Assembly (NCBI RefSeq): GCF_001613225.1
Contig: NZ_BDBY01000247.1
Location: 1 to 46,606, forward strand
Source: Nocardia pseudovaccinii NBRC 100343
GTDB taxonomy: Bacteria; Actinomycetota; Actinomycetes; Mycobacteriales; Mycobacteriaceae
Direction: 5' to 3'
Length of the DNA stretch: 46,606 nt
Each line of letters opens with the position of its first letter. Within the stretch, counting starts at the first letter, position 1. The notes under the pieces are model-generated. The model worked only from the letters and a program-made list of their open reading frames with translations. It was not told the origin of the DNA and searched no databases. The position numbers and the translations under genes were made by a program. Shown here one piece after another: positions 32,547-41,274 of this stretch.

Positions 32547-32648
32547 ATGGTTCCCAGCGTTCTTCCCTGTGCTTGCGGCCCGGACTGTCGGTGCGGTTGC
32601 CAGGAGGGCGGCAAGTGCTCGTGCGGAGACAAATGCCAGCACGAATGA
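32547..32648 (+). CDS. Metallothionein-like Cys-rich mini-protein
   Basis: A 33-residue protein with 8 Cys (positions 8, 10, 14, 16, 18, 24, 26, 30) and one His, arranged as CxCxxxCxCxCxxxxxCxCxxxC. There are no aromatic residues. This is the composition of a metallothionein that binds zinc, copper or cadmium; it does not follow the SmtA or MymT pattern closely. ATG 32547 has GGAGAGG at 32534-32540, 6 nt upstream. It is directly followed by a strong hairpin. Such a short gene is easy to miss in routine annotation. Confidence 0.8.
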   Translation: MVPSVLPCACGPDCRCGCQEGGKCSCGDKCQHE

Positions 32649-32650
32649 CG

Positions 32651-32680
32651 ATCGAGGCTCCCGGACTCGGGAGCCTCGAT
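32651..32680. terminator. Hairpin terminator after the metallothionein-like gene
   Basis: ATCGAGGCTCCCG-GACT-CGGGAGCCTCGAT, a perfect 13-bp stem with a 4-nt loop, between two convergent genes. It can act on both strands. Confidence 0.85.
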
Positions 32681-32686
32681 TCGTAT

Positions 32687-33124
32687 TCAGGCGGTGCCCG
32701 GCGCGACGAACATGAAGCTCTTCTCCTCGACACGCTGCTTGATCCGCCATCGGCCGCCGACGCGGACGAAGGTGTCGTGATACCAGAGCCCGCACAGCAT
32801 CAGACTCTGCTGGCCTTCGCCGGTCGCGACCAGCATCGGGTTGTGACACATGGTGCGCCCGGTGGCGCTGTCACCGTCGACGGTGATGGACGAATTGCTG
32901 ATCAGATGTTGGAACGCAAGGAAGTTCGGCATCACGGTCGCCAGGAACTTCTTGGTGGATTCGAGATCACCGACCGCGCCGCCCATGGCCGAATAGTCGA
33001 TATGCGCATCCGCGGTGAAAATCTCGTCGAGCAGATCCCACTGTCGGGTGTCGACCGCATGTGAGTACCGGACCATGAGGTCCTCGATCTCCAATCGGTC
33101 GGAAATCTCCTGCAGGGACAGCAT
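32687..33124 (-). CDS. SnoaL/NTF2-like domain protein
   Basis: A 145-residue cone-shaped alpha+beta protein: LEIEDLMVRYSHAVDTRQWDLLDEIFTADAHIDYS, SNSSITVDGDSATGRTMCHNPML and WYHDTFVRVGGRWRIKQRVEEK are standard for SnoaL_4-type proteins, such as scytalone-dehydratase-like or polyketide cyclase-like enzymes. The Tyr, Asp and His needed in that group are present. The start ATG 33124 follows GGAGG; the longer frame to 33148 is not needed. Substrate unknown. Confidence 0.87.
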   Translation of the reverse strand: MLSLQEISDRLEIEDLMVRYSHAVDTRQWDLLDEIFTADAHIDYSAMGGAVGDLESTKKFLATVMPNFLAFQHLISNSSITVDGDSATGRTMCHNPMLVATGEGQQSLMLCGLWYHDTFVRVGGRWRIKQRVEEKSFMFVAPGTA

Positions 33125-33218
33125 CGCGCCTCCGAATTGCCGACACATCGTTCCGCCGGGGCGCGGAACTGTGGGTCAGGGTAGCGGTTGGCCGCATGCG
33201 GATACGGCGAACGGAATA

Positions 33219-34115
33219 TCAGTCGCGCACCGCGTCGCGCACCCGTCCGTCCGCATCGTGGAGCAGTGCCCGGGCCTCCGACGCGTCGACTCCGGCCAGG
33301 CGCATGACGATGGCGGTTTTCACGTGACCATCCGCTGCCTCCAGTAGTGCCGCGGCGGTGGCGGCGTCGGCTCCCGTCGCCTCGGCGATGATGCGGCGGG
33401 CACGGTCGACGAGTTTGGCATTGGTGGGCTTCACATCCACCATCAGGTTGCCGTAGACCTTGCCCGCCCGCACCATGGCGGCGGTGGAGAGCATATTGCA
33501 CACCATCTTCTGTGCCGTGCCCGCCTTCAACCGGGTGGAGCCGGTCAAAACCTCAGGGCCCGTGTCGATTTCGATGCCGACATCGGCGTGTGCGCTGGCT
33601 TCGGAATTGCGGTTGCACGAGATCGCGACCGTCGCGGCACCGACCGAGCGGCCATACCGCAGCGCACCGACGGCGTAAGGGGTTCGGCCGCTGGCGGCCA
33701 GCGCGACGACGACATCGTCGCCGGTGAGTGCGACAGCGGACAGATCGGCAACGGCCAGCGTGGGATCGTCCTCGGCACCTTCTACGGCCCGAAGGAAGGC
33801 GTCCGGTCCGCCCGCGATTATGCCGAGGACCTCGCCGGGATCGGCGCCGAAGGTCGGTGGGCATTCGACCGCGTCGAGCACTCCGAGGCGGCCGCTGGTG
33901 CCCGCGCCGATGTAGATCAGTCGACCGCCGCGCCGCCGCGCCGCGACGATCAGCTCGACCGCCCGCACGATCTCCGGAATTGCCTGCGCCACAGCGGAAG
34001 CCAAACCCGCATCCTCGGCGTTCATGGTGCGCAGCAGCTCGTCGATCGGCATCGAATCCAGCGCGGTGGTGTGTGGATTCGACGCTTCGGTGGTCAGCGA
34101 ACCGATTTCGGTCAC
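33219..34115 (-). CDS. murQ: N-acetylmuramic acid 6-phosphate etherase
   Basis: A 298-residue SIS-domain lyase that splits MurNAc-6-phosphate into GlcNAc-6-phosphate and D-lactate. LIYIGAGTSGRLGVLDAVEC, PPTFGADPGEVLGIIAGG, AVEGAEDDPTLA, ALAASGRTPYAVGALRYGR and the C-terminal KVYGNLMVDVKPTNAKLVDRA match MurQ closely. The start is GTG 34115, with no strong ribosome binding site, 16 nt after the RpiR stop. It is the last gene of the amino-sugar cluster. Confidence 0.94.
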   Translation of the reverse strand: MTEIGSLTTEASNPHTTALDSMPIDELLRTMNAEDAGLASAVAQAIPEIVRAVELIVAARRRGGRLIYIGAGTSGRLGVLDAVECPPTFGADPGEVLGIIAGGPDAFLRAVEGAEDDPTLAVADLSAVALTGDDVVVALAASGRTPYAVGALRYGRSVGAATVAISCNRNSEASAHADVGIEIDTGPEVLTGSTRLKAGTAQKMVCNMLSTAAMVRAGKVYGNLMVDVKPTNAKLVDRARRIIAEATGADAATAAALLEAADGHVKTAIVMRLAGVDASEARALLHDADGRVRDAVRD

Positions 34116-34131
34116 CGCGGCACCGGGTGAT

Positions 34132-34995
34132 TCATTCGGCCTCCTTGGTTCGGCGATCGGCAACCGCCTCGTAAGTTCGCCGCAGCGCCCTGGCCGCCGA
34201 CGGCGTGCGTTGCAGGACGCCGACATACAGTGCGTCGACGATGAGGAGCTGACTCATGCGACTAGCCATGGCCGCGGAACGGAATCCGTCCTCGCGTCCG
34301 GCCACGAGCACCGTGTGCGCGGCGGCATTCGCGAGTCCGGATCGCGCTCCCGCGGTCACGGCGACCGTGGTCACGCCCGCGTCGGCGGCCCGGCGCACGG
34401 CCTCGACGATCGCGGCGGTTTCGCCCGAATGCGAGAACGCGACGGTTACGTCACCGGCCTGGAGCAGGCTGGCCTGAACCAGCGCGTCATCCTCGGACGT
34501 GCATGCGCCGCACCACATTCCGATGCGGGTCAGCTTCTGCGCCATATCCATCGCGACGAGTCCGGACGCGCCGATACCCACCAGGTGCACCCGTCGCGCG
34601 TCCACCAATGCGTCGACGACGGCCTCCATGGTCGCCGGATCGGCGAGTTCGGCGGTCGCCATCATGCCCTCGGTTTCGAAGGCGGTGAGTTTGTGCAGCA
34701 CCTTCGACAATGCGTCGTCGGCGTCGATATCGGTGGCGAATACCGGCGAGCTGTCATCGCCGCCGACCGCGGCCATTGCGAGCCGCAGCTGCGGATAGCC
34801 TTCGTAGCCGAGGGTTTTCGCCAGCCGGACGACCGCGGAGGTGCTGGTCGCCGACCGGTCGGCGAGTTGGCTCACGGTGAGCTGTGCGGCGGCGGCCGGG
34901 TCGTGCCGGATCACCTGCGCGACGCGCAGTGCGGTCGGGGTGAGTCGTGGCAGTGCCGCCAGCAGGCGAGTGCGTACGTCATCAACCTCGGGCAT
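34132..34995 (-). CDS. RpiR/MurR-family regulator
   Basis: A 287-residue regulator: an N-terminal HTH_6 (LRVAQVIRHDPAAAAQLTVSQLADRSATSTSAVVRLAKTLGY with phosphosugar-type layout) and a C-terminal SIS domain (VHLVGIGASGLVAMDMAQKL, TVAFSHSGETAAIVEAVRRAADAG). By location it should respond to MurNAc-6-phosphate or a related sugar phosphate and control this cluster, as MurR does in E. coli. It lies 3 nt after anmK. The repeated TAAGTGTCAGA motif ahead of the symporter is a candidate operator. Confidence 0.88.
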   Translation of the reverse strand: MPEVDDVRTRLLAALPRLTPTALRVAQVIRHDPAAAAQLTVSQLADRSATSTSAVVRLAKTLGYEGYPQLRLAMAAVGGDDSSPVFATDIDADDALSKVLHKLTAFETEGMMATAELADPATMEAVVDALVDARRVHLVGIGASGLVAMDMAQKLTRIGMWCGACTSEDDALVQASLLQAGDVTVAFSHSGETAAIVEAVRRAADAGVTTVAVTAGARSGLANAAAHTVLVAGREDGFRSAAMASRMSQLLIVDALYVGVLQRTPSAARALRRTYEAVADRRTKEAE

Positions 34996-34998
34996 GGT

Positions 34999-36159
34999 TC
35001 ACCTCGTCACCGTGAGTCGTCGGGGCATGGCGGTCGGCACACTGGGCAGCGCGAATCCGCCCGCACCAGGGGTGATCGAACCGAGCACCGCCGCGCGACT
35101 CGCTCCCGTACAGGCGGGACGGCTACCCGCCAGACCGTGCGCGGTGAGGAAGCCGAGCACCGCGAACGCGGTTGCCTCCTTCGCCGCCGACGGTAGGCCG
35201 AGTTCGTCGGACGTGCGCAACTTCGTGGTACCGAGATGTGCACCGAGCATTGCCATCAGGGTGGGATTGCGTGTCCCACCGCCCGATGCGATGACCTCGG
35301 TCGGGCGCAGCGGTGCGAGGGCATCGGCAATGGTGCGGGCGGTCAGCGCGGTCACAGTGGCGACAATATCGTCGGGGGAGGCCGAACGGCCGTCCAACAC
35401 GCGCTCCAGGTAGGTGCGGTTGAACTGCTCCTTCCCGGTGGTCTTGGGTGCCGGTGCGCGGTAATAAGGTTCCGCGAGAAGGGTTTCCAGCAGATCGGTA
35501 TCGATGTCGCCGCGGGCGGCCCGTACTCCCGCACGGTCGAAATGCTCGGCGCCGCCAGTGCACAGTTCGACAGCCGCATCGATGAGGGCGTTGCCGGGGC
35601 CGGTGTCGAAGGCGGCCGGTTTGTCTCCGGTGACCGTGACATTCGCGATTCCGCCGATGTTCAGCGCGGCCGCGCGTTCGGGACGTCCCGCCAGCCACAG
35701 CAGATCGAACAGTCCCACCAGCGGCGCGCCCTGCCCGCCCGCGGCGATATCGCGCGAACGAAAGTCGCTGACGACCGGTAACCCGGTGCGCTCGGCAATC
35801 CACGCAGGCTGCCCCAGTTGCAGCGTGCCTTTCACCGCGCCGTCGCTCACCCAGTGGTAGGCAGTCTGTCCATGTGAGGCGACGAGATCAGCTGTGCCAC
35901 CGAAGAACTCGCGCTGTGCCGCATCGGCGGCATCGGCGAAGGCTTGGCCGATCGCGGTATCCAGACGGCACACGGTGGCCATATCTATGGCACCGGGTGG
36001 CAAGGCGGCGATGAGTTCCGAACGCAGTGCATCTGAATACGGTCGGCTGAGCTGTCCGACGAGATGTACCTGAATCGTCGCGTCCCGAGTTGCGATATCC
36101 GCGCCGATGGCATCGATCGCATCGTGCGAGGTCCCCGACATCAACCCGATGACGCGCAC
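34999..36159 (-). CDS. anmK: Anhydro-N-acetylmuramic acid kinase
   Basis: A 386-residue kinase that hydrolyses and phosphorylates 1,6-anhydroMurNAc to MurNAc-6-phosphate. MRVIGLMSGTSHDAIDAIGADI (family motif MSGTSxDxID), LVASHGQTAYHW, LQLGQPAWIAERTGLPVVSDFRSRD, ALNIGGIANVTV and GKEQFNRTYL are diagnostic. The start is GTG 36159, overlapping the symporter stop by one base. Coupling to MurQ makes a complete anhydroMurNAc salvage route. Confidence 0.95.
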   Translation of the reverse strand: MRVIGLMSGTSHDAIDAIGADIATRDATIQVHLVGQLSRPYSDALRSELIAALPPGAIDMATVCRLDTAIGQAFADAADAAQREFFGGTADLVASHGQTAYHWVSDGAVKGTLQLGQPAWIAERTGLPVVSDFRSRDIAAGGQGAPLVGLFDLLWLAGRPERAAALNIGGIANVTVTGDKPAAFDTGPGNALIDAAVELCTGGAEHFDRAGVRAARGDIDTDLLETLLAEPYYRAPAPKTTGKEQFNRTYLERVLDGRSASPDDIVATVTALTARTIADALAPLRPTEVIASGGGTRNPTLMAMLGAHLGTTKLRTSDELGLPSAAKEATAFAVLGFLTAHGLAGSRPACTGASRAAVLGSITPGAGGFALPSVPTAMPRRLTVTR

Positions 36160-37688
36160 TACGCCACCGCCGCAACGGGTTCCGGCTCATCCGGTGCGGA
36201 CGCCGGATGGCACAGACTTGCGATTGCGCCGACGATCAAGGTGACGAGCACGCCGAACGGCACCAACCACTGTGCCGCGATACCCTTTTCGACCACCTTC
36301 CCCGCGACGGTCACATCGATCTTGACCACCCGTACGACGAACGTCATCACGATTACCGTGGCGATGAAGGCGACGATCGCGTCGAACTGGTTGGCGCGCG
36401 TGACCAGTCGCCCGAGCAGGAAAGCACCGAGCAGCGCACCGTAGGTGTACCCCGCGATGGTGAGCGCCGTCAGGTATACATTGCCCGTCGTCGCGCTGAA
36501 ACCCATCGCGAACGCCGCCATGAGCGCCGCCCACACCAGTGTCATCACGCGCGCCAGGCGCAGCAGCGTGTGATCGGTGAGCGTGCGCCGGGAGAAGCTG
36601 CGAATGATATCGGCGACCGTCGAATTGGCCATGGAATTCAACGCCGAGGACAGTGAACCCATTGCCGCGCCGAGGATTCCGGCGACCAGCAGTCCGGAGA
36701 TCACCACCGGCAACCCGTGCAGGATGAAGTTGGGATACAGGCTGTCCGCGCTGGCCAATCCGAGTTCCTTGGCCGACTTGCCGCTGTTGTAGGACCACAG
36801 CAGCGCACCGACCAGTGAGAATGCGGCAAACTGGATGGCCACGAAGATGCCCGAACCGATCATCGCCTTCTGACTGTCGCGCAGCGACCGCGTCGCCAGA
36901 ATGCGCTGCACGATCAGTTGATCCGAGCCGTGCGAGGCCATCGCGAAGATCGCCCCACCGATGATCGCGGTCGGGAGGGCAAAGGTGCTGGTGAGAATGT
37001 GGGCGAGACCGAAATCGGTATCGAAGACACCGAACTTGCCCGCATGCAACGCATCCGACCAGCCGGACGCGCCGACGTGACCGGTGAGCACGCAGATCGC
37101 GATGAGCGCGCCGGTGAGGTAGAGGCCCATCTGTAGTGCATCGGTCCAGATCACCGCCTTGATGCCACCCAGGTAGGTGTACACGACGGTGAGCAGCGTC
37201 AGCGCCACGATGATCGCGTCGTAGCCGAAGTCGAGTCCTAATTCGCTGAGCAGCAACTTGATGGGAATGGCGGAGGCGAACAGTCGCACGCCCTCGGCGA
37301 GCAGCCGGGTGAACACGAAGGTCACCGCGGCCACGCCCTGCAGATAGCGACCGAAGCGCAGCTCGAGGTACTGATATGCGCTGACGAACCCCCCGCGCTT
37401 GTAGAGCGGGATCAGCACGATCGCCACGACCGTGCGTCCGATGATGTACCCGATGGCCAGTTCGACATTTCCGAAGGCCTGATCGGTGTACGCTCCGCCC
37501 GGAATCGAGATGACGGTGAGCACACTGGTTTCGGTGGCCACCACCGAGAAACACACCGTCCACCACGGCATTCGGCCCTCACCGACGAAATAGTCGTTGC
37601 TGGACTTCTGTTTTCCGGACAACCGCAGGCCGATCCACGCGACGGTGACGAGATAGACGACGATGACGGCGAGATCGAGTGCGTTCAA
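36159..37688 (-). CDS. Sodium:solute symporter (SSS family)
   Basis: A 509-residue transporter with about 12-13 hydrophobic segments. Landmarks include YFVGEGRMPWWTVCFSVVATETSVLT, GGIKAVIWTDALQMGLYLTGALI and SMANSTVADIIRSFSRRTL, the last being the SSS signature region. Its place with kinase, anmK and murQ suggests uptake of MurNAc, anhydroMurNAc or GlcNAc in place of a PTS. The start is TTG 37688 with GGGGAG 5 nt ahead. Substrate inferred from context only. Confidence 0.88.
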   Translation of the reverse strand: MNALDLAVIVVYLVTVAWIGLRLSGKQKSSNDYFVGEGRMPWWTVCFSVVATETSVLTVISIPGGAYTDQAFGNVELAIGYIIGRTVVAIVLIPLYKRGGFVSAYQYLELRFGRYLQGVAAVTFVFTRLLAEGVRLFASAIPIKLLLSELGLDFGYDAIIVALTLLTVVYTYLGGIKAVIWTDALQMGLYLTGALIAICVLTGHVGASGWSDALHAGKFGVFDTDFGLAHILTSTFALPTAIIGGAIFAMASHGSDQLIVQRILATRSLRDSQKAMIGSGIFVAIQFAAFSLVGALLWSYNSGKSAKELGLASADSLYPNFILHGLPVVISGLLVAGILGAAMGSLSSALNSMANSTVADIIRSFSRRTLTDHTLLRLARVMTLVWAALMAAFAMGFSATTGNVYLTALTIAGYTYGALLGAFLLGRLVTRANQFDAIVAFIATVIVMTFVVRVVKIDVTVAGKVVEKGIAAQWLVPFGVLVTLIVGAIASLCHPASAPDEPEPVAAVA

Positions 37689-37724
37689 CGCAGCTCCCCG
37701 GTGACGCGATGGACTGAATGCAAC

Positions 37725-37767
37725 TAAGTGTCAGATGTGACGAGGTCTCTGTCAATAAGTGTCAGAG
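37725..37767. promoter_or_regulatory. Repeated candidate operator ahead of the symporter gene
   Basis: TAAGTGTCAGA occurs at 37725-37735 and 37756-37766, 31 bp apart (near three helical turns). The second copy lies within CTCTGTCA-ATAAG-TGTCAGAG (37747-37767), an inverted repeat with one mismatched pair, at the end of the kinase gene. A plausible site for the RpiR-type regulator. Confidence 0.55.
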
Positions 37768-38681
37768 ATTCGAGTGACCAGCGCTTCGAGCGCGGTGGTC
37801 GGGTCGAGGGCGAGGAGCGCGGCACCGTCGATCGGGTCGCCGAGCGGATCGCGACGGTCGATCGCGTGCACGATCTGGTTGTCGAGCGGCTCGAGAAGTG
37901 GTGCGCCGAGCTTGGCCAGGCCGCCGGTGATGGCGTAGGGGACCGGTGGGCGAATTCCGGATCGTTCGATCACGGCAAGGACGGTGCGAGCGAGTGCACG
38001 TGCGGCGGCCGCCATGATCGCGGCCGCGGTATCGTCGACGGCAGCGGCGACGACGGGCGCGAATCCGGCGGCTACAAGAGCTGGATTATCGTGTTCGCCA
38101 AGGTATTTCGGCAATGCATCCAGTTCGATGCCGTAGTGTTCACGGACCCGCTCGGTCAGGATGGTGCGTGGCCCGCGGCCGTCATGGGCACGCAGTGCGG
38201 CACGCAGACCTTCGAGGCCGATCCAGCCGCCACTGCCTTCATCGCCGAGTTGCGGCCCCCAGCCGTCGACCCGAGTGCACCGGCCCGCCTCGTCGACGGC
38301 CATCGCGACGGCTCCGGTTCCGATTGCCAGCACGACTCCGGGCGATCCGCCCAGCGCCCCGGCATGTGCGGTGACGGCGTCGGAAGTCACGGCGACCACG
38401 GCCGCGCCCGAAACCTCGGCCAGCTTCCGCGCGAGTGCCGCGGCCGCGGCCGGTGCCGATGCGGCGCCCGCCGCACCCACCGAGAGCGTGAACGTTGTCG
38501 GTAGCGCCACGATCTGATCGATCACCGCGCGGATCGCTCGCTCCGCCGCATCGACACCCGCACTGTCCGCCAGCCCCGGCGCGCCCGGCGCTTCCGCATA
38601 TCCCACCTGCCCTCCATCGATGCGCAGCGAACCGCGACATCCGGTCTTGCCGAGATCGATCGCGAGGACATGGCTGGTCAT
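37752..38681 (-). CDS. BadF/BcrA-type sugar kinase (GlcNAc/MurNAc kinase-like)
   Basis: A 309-residue ASKHA-fold kinase. VLAIDLGKTGCRGSLRIDGG is the first phosphate loop, VVLAIGTGAVAMAVDEAG the second, GPQLGDEGSGGWIGLEGL and PYAITGGLAKLGAPL are typical of BadF/BadG-type N-acetylglucosamine kinases, including MurK-like enzymes that phosphorylate GlcNAc and MurNAc. It is the first gene of the cluster and 63 nt ahead of the symporter. Assignment to MurNAc is inferred from context. Confidence 0.85.
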   Translation of the reverse strand: MTSHVLAIDLGKTGCRGSLRIDGGQVGYAEAPGAPGLADSAGVDAAERAIRAVIDQIVALPTTFTLSVGAAGAASAPAAAAALARKLAEVSGAAVVAVTSDAVTAHAGALGGSPGVVLAIGTGAVAMAVDEAGRCTRVDGWGPQLGDEGSGGWIGLEGLRAALRAHDGRGPRTILTERVREHYGIELDALPKYLGEHDNPALVAAGFAPVVAAAVDDTAAAIMAAAARALARTVLAVIERSGIRPPVPYAITGGLAKLGAPLLEPLDNQIVHAIDRRDPLGDPIDGAALLALDPTTALEALVTRISDTY

Positions 38682-38739
38682 GGGAATATCTTTACCGTCC
38701 GTAGACTGGAGTTATGGACGTTCCGTCGAAGCTGTGGCC

Positions 38740-39240
38740 ATGACCGAGCGCAAACCCCTCGGTGTCACCTTCGAATCGTGGATCGACAAACAGGTCCGCG
38801 AGGCCACCGAACGCGGCGAATTCGAGAACCTCCGTGGCACGGGCAAACCGATCCCGAGCTCCGTCGACGATGAGAACTGGTGGTTGCAGAACTACCTGCG
38901 CCGCGAGGGCGTGCGTGGCGACGGCCTGCTGCCGCCGTCGCTCATATTGCGTCGCGATATCGAGGAACTTCCGGAAACGGTGCGGGATATGACCTCCGAA
39001 CGCGAGGTCCGCAAAACGGTATCGGAGTTGAACGAGCGCGTCGTCGAGTGGTTGCGAATGCCGCACGGGCCATTTGTACCGGTCGGACCGGTGAACACCG
39101 AGGAGATCGTCACGCAGTGGCGCGCCGACCGTGCGGCCACACGTCGAGTGGCTCAGCGCGGGTCGAGCGTGTCGAGTCCTCGGCCCGCGCCTGCCGAATC
39201 CCGTTGGTGGCACCGGATCCTGCGCCGCCGTCCACGCTGA
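38740..39240 (+). CDS. DUF1992 (DnaJ-homologue subfamily C member 28-like) protein
   Basis: A 166-residue soluble protein. SWIDKQVREATERGEFENLRGTGKPI is the DUF1992 signature (E..I..A...G.FDNLPG.GKPL). NWWLQNYLRREGV and PPSLILRRDIEELPETV complete the domain. The tail is basic and Arg-rich. ATG 38740 is chosen; the frame extends upstream to 38620. It diverges from the sugar kinase. Function of the family is not known. Confidence 0.87.
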   Translation: MTERKPLGVTFESWIDKQVREATERGEFENLRGTGKPIPSSVDDENWWLQNYLRREGVRGDGLLPPSLILRRDIEELPETVRDMTSEREVRKTVSELNERVVEWLRMPHGPFVPVGPVNTEEIVTQWRADRAATRRVAQRGSSVSSPRPAPAESRWWHRILRRRPR

Positions 39241-39269
39241 TCTGCCTGCAGCGCAAGGCGTTTCGGGGG

Positions 39270-39929
39270 TCAGGACAGAAAGCGCAATGTCGACGGTTCA
39301 TCGCGATTCAGGGCCGCGGTGTGCTCGGCGAGGTTGAGACCATCGCTGAGTGTCGATCCGGTATCGAGGAGCGCGACCAGTTCGGCCTCCGCGTCCTTGA
39401 CCGCAGCCGCCGCATCGAGGAGCCAGTCGATGCGGTCGGGTTCGACGACGATGACGCCTTCCTCGTCGGCGAGGATCAGGTCACCCGGGGATACCTCGAC
39501 GCCACCGCAGGTCACCGGAATCTGCAGCTCGCCGAGCTGTGCGGTGGTGCCCGCCATGGGCGTGACGAAGCGGCTGTACACCGGCAGCGCACAATCTCGG
39601 ACATAGCCGATATCGCGATACCCGCCGTCGACGATGATGCCGCCGAGATTGCGCACCAGCGCGCCGCGCGCGAATAGTTCTCCGGCGAGCGCGATTTCGG
39701 CACCACCGCCATCGACGACAATGACGTCGCCGGGCGCGGCGGTCTCGACGGCGCGCAGCACGGCGAGGAAGTCGCCGCGACAGCGCACAGTGAAGGCGGG
39801 CCCGAGGATCCGCGGCTGAGCCGAACGAAGGCGAATGGCGCTGTCCAGCACCCGAATCGACTTATCGGCATCGCAGATCGCGGTCGTATCGACGGCCCGG
39901 AACTTCTGGACGAGCTGGTCGGTCGGCAT
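39270..39929 (-). CDS. RraA-like protein (HMG/oxaloacetate aldolase-like)
   Basis: A 219-residue protein of the RraA/4-hydroxy-4-methyl-2-oxoglutarate aldolase family. VDTTAICDADKSIRVLDSAIRL, GPAFTVRCRGD, APGDVIVVDGGGAEIALAGELFARGA, GIIVDGGYRDIGYV and PGDLILADEEGVIVV are conserved; G.....D and RD of the metal-binding aldolase active site are visible. Regulator (RraA) and aldolase functions cannot be told apart by sequence alone. ATG 39929 has AGGGGG upstream; 39974 and 40070 are alternatives. Confidence 0.85.
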   Translation of the reverse strand: MPTDQLVQKFRAVDTTAICDADKSIRVLDSAIRLRSAQPRILGPAFTVRCRGDFLAVLRAVETAAPGDVIVVDGGGAEIALAGELFARGALVRNLGGIIVDGGYRDIGYVRDCALPVYSRFVTPMAGTTAQLGELQIPVTCGGVEVSPGDLILADEEGVIVVEPDRIDWLLDAAAAVKDAEAELVALLDTGSTLSDGLNLAEHTAALNRDEPSTLRFLS

Positions 39930-40126
39930 CGATGACGCCCCCTTCGTAACTCGAATGACGGGATCAATTCGCATCGTACGGTCGAACAGCGCGCGGACCA
40001 ATCGTGACCATGCGATGGGCGGGGCGGGGCGAGTTGATCTTGCCAGATATCCAGCAAACTGTTGGCACACTCCGTATGATGCGTCAAGAATTCGGTTTGC
40101 CCTGCTGCGATGACGTCCAGGAGGTC

Positions 40127-40726
40127 ATGCGCGTGGAAGACAACCGATACCTGGCCGAGGCCGAAGACGAAACGGCGCGCGAAATGCGCCGCAGAATCGC
40201 GCTGGCGCTACCCGCACTGGGGCTGGCGCTACCCGTGGTCTGGAAGGGCTCGAACGGTGACGCGGCTGTGGCGTCGACCGTCGAGTTCCCGGCCATCCGA
40301 GACCGGTCCCCGGGTCCGGGCACCACGATTCACGGCATGGCCGACCTGAACTGGCAGCCCGCTCCCGGCGCACCACCGCAGAGCTTCGAAACCGCCGACG
40401 TGCTCGGTTCCTATCGAGCCCCCGGCTTCTACGCGAGCTTTGCCCGCTGGCACCCCGGCTGGATGAGCGCCCCGCATGCCTACACCTTCGACCGCCACGC
40501 GGTCATGCTCTCGGGCATCTGGACCGTCGGTGCGGGCGCCACCATCGACCTGACCACGACTCTGCCCATGTACCCGGGCGAATTCGCCACGCGCACAGCG
40601 GGTACGCCACACTACGACGGCACTTTGCACGACAGCCCGGAGCCCGCGGTCTTCATCCTGTTCGGAATCGGCCCTGCCATACCGATCGCCGTGGACCCCG
40701 CGCGGCCGCTGTTCGTCCGCGTCTAG
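40127..40726 (+). CDS. Cupin-like protein with possible N-terminal membrane anchor
   Basis: A 199-residue protein. A charged N-terminus is followed by ALALPALGLALPVVW, a short hydrophobic stretch after RRR that could be a signal or anchor. The rest is a cupin-type beta-barrel: FARWHPGWMSAPHAYTFDRH, WTVGAGATIDLTTTLPMYPGEF, ATRTAGTPHYDGTLHDSPEPAVFILFGIGP, with His residues that may bind metal. ATG 40127 is chosen with AGGAGG just ahead (spacing short); GTG 40133, ATG 40076 and earlier starts are possible. No exact family assigned. Confidence 0.6.
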   Translation: MRVEDNRYLAEAEDETAREMRRRIALALPALGLALPVVWKGSNGDAAVASTVEFPAIRDRSPGPGTTIHGMADLNWQPAPGAPPQSFETADVLGSYRAPGFYASFARWHPGWMSAPHAYTFDRHAVMLSGIWTVGAGATIDLTTTLPMYPGEFATRTAGTPHYDGTLHDSPEPAVFILFGIGPAIPIAVDPARPLFVRV

Positions 40727-40759
40727 TCGCCGAACAGGTGAGAATCGTAATGTGGGGGT

Positions 40760-41176
40760 GTGGTGCGACTGAGTGCGAAAGTGGCGCGGGAACGGTTCGT
40801 GGCAGAACCCGTAGCCAGACTCGCCACCGTATCCACCGACCTGCGCCCACACATCGTGCCGATCGTATTCGCGGTCACCGACGACACCATCTACAGCGCC
40901 GTCGACGCGAAACCCAAGACGACAACCGCCTTACGCCGCTTAGCGAATATCGCCGCCAACCCCGCCGTAGCCGTACTCACCGACCGCTACAGCGACGACT
41001 GGACGCACCTGTGGTGGGCCAGGGCCGACGGCGCCGCACGAATCCTCGACGACTTCGAAGCCCAGCAGGCCCTGGACCTGCTGACCGCACGCTATCCCGT
41101 GTACCGCGCCCAGCCGCCACCCGGTCCGGTGCTCGCCGTCGACGTCACCCGCTGGTCGGGCTGGTCCGCGAGCTAA
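40760..41176 (+). CDS. PPOX-class F420-dependent oxidoreductase
   Basis: A 138-residue split-barrel protein: ARERFVAEPVARLATVSTDLRPHIVPIVFAV, TIYSAVDAKPKTTTALRRLANI and DWTHLWWARADGAARIL match the actinobacterial PPOX_F420 group that I know as TIGR03668. Enzymes of this kind use F420, FMN or act in F420-linked reductions. The start is GTG 40760. It stands alone, ahead of the SDR gene. Confidence 0.88.
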   Translation: MVRLSAKVARERFVAEPVARLATVSTDLRPHIVPIVFAVTDDTIYSAVDAKPKTTTALRRLANIAANPAVAVLTDRYSDDWTHLWWARADGAARILDDFEAQQALDLLTARYPVYRAQPPPGPVLAVDVTRWSGWSAS

Positions 41177-41274
41177 CTTCGCGGCGTGGTCCGCGGCTGT
41201 CGCAAGTCCTCTTTCGAATGCGCGGATGCTACTGGTCGTGACAGCATGGGCGGACCAGTCGAAAGGGGACGCGC

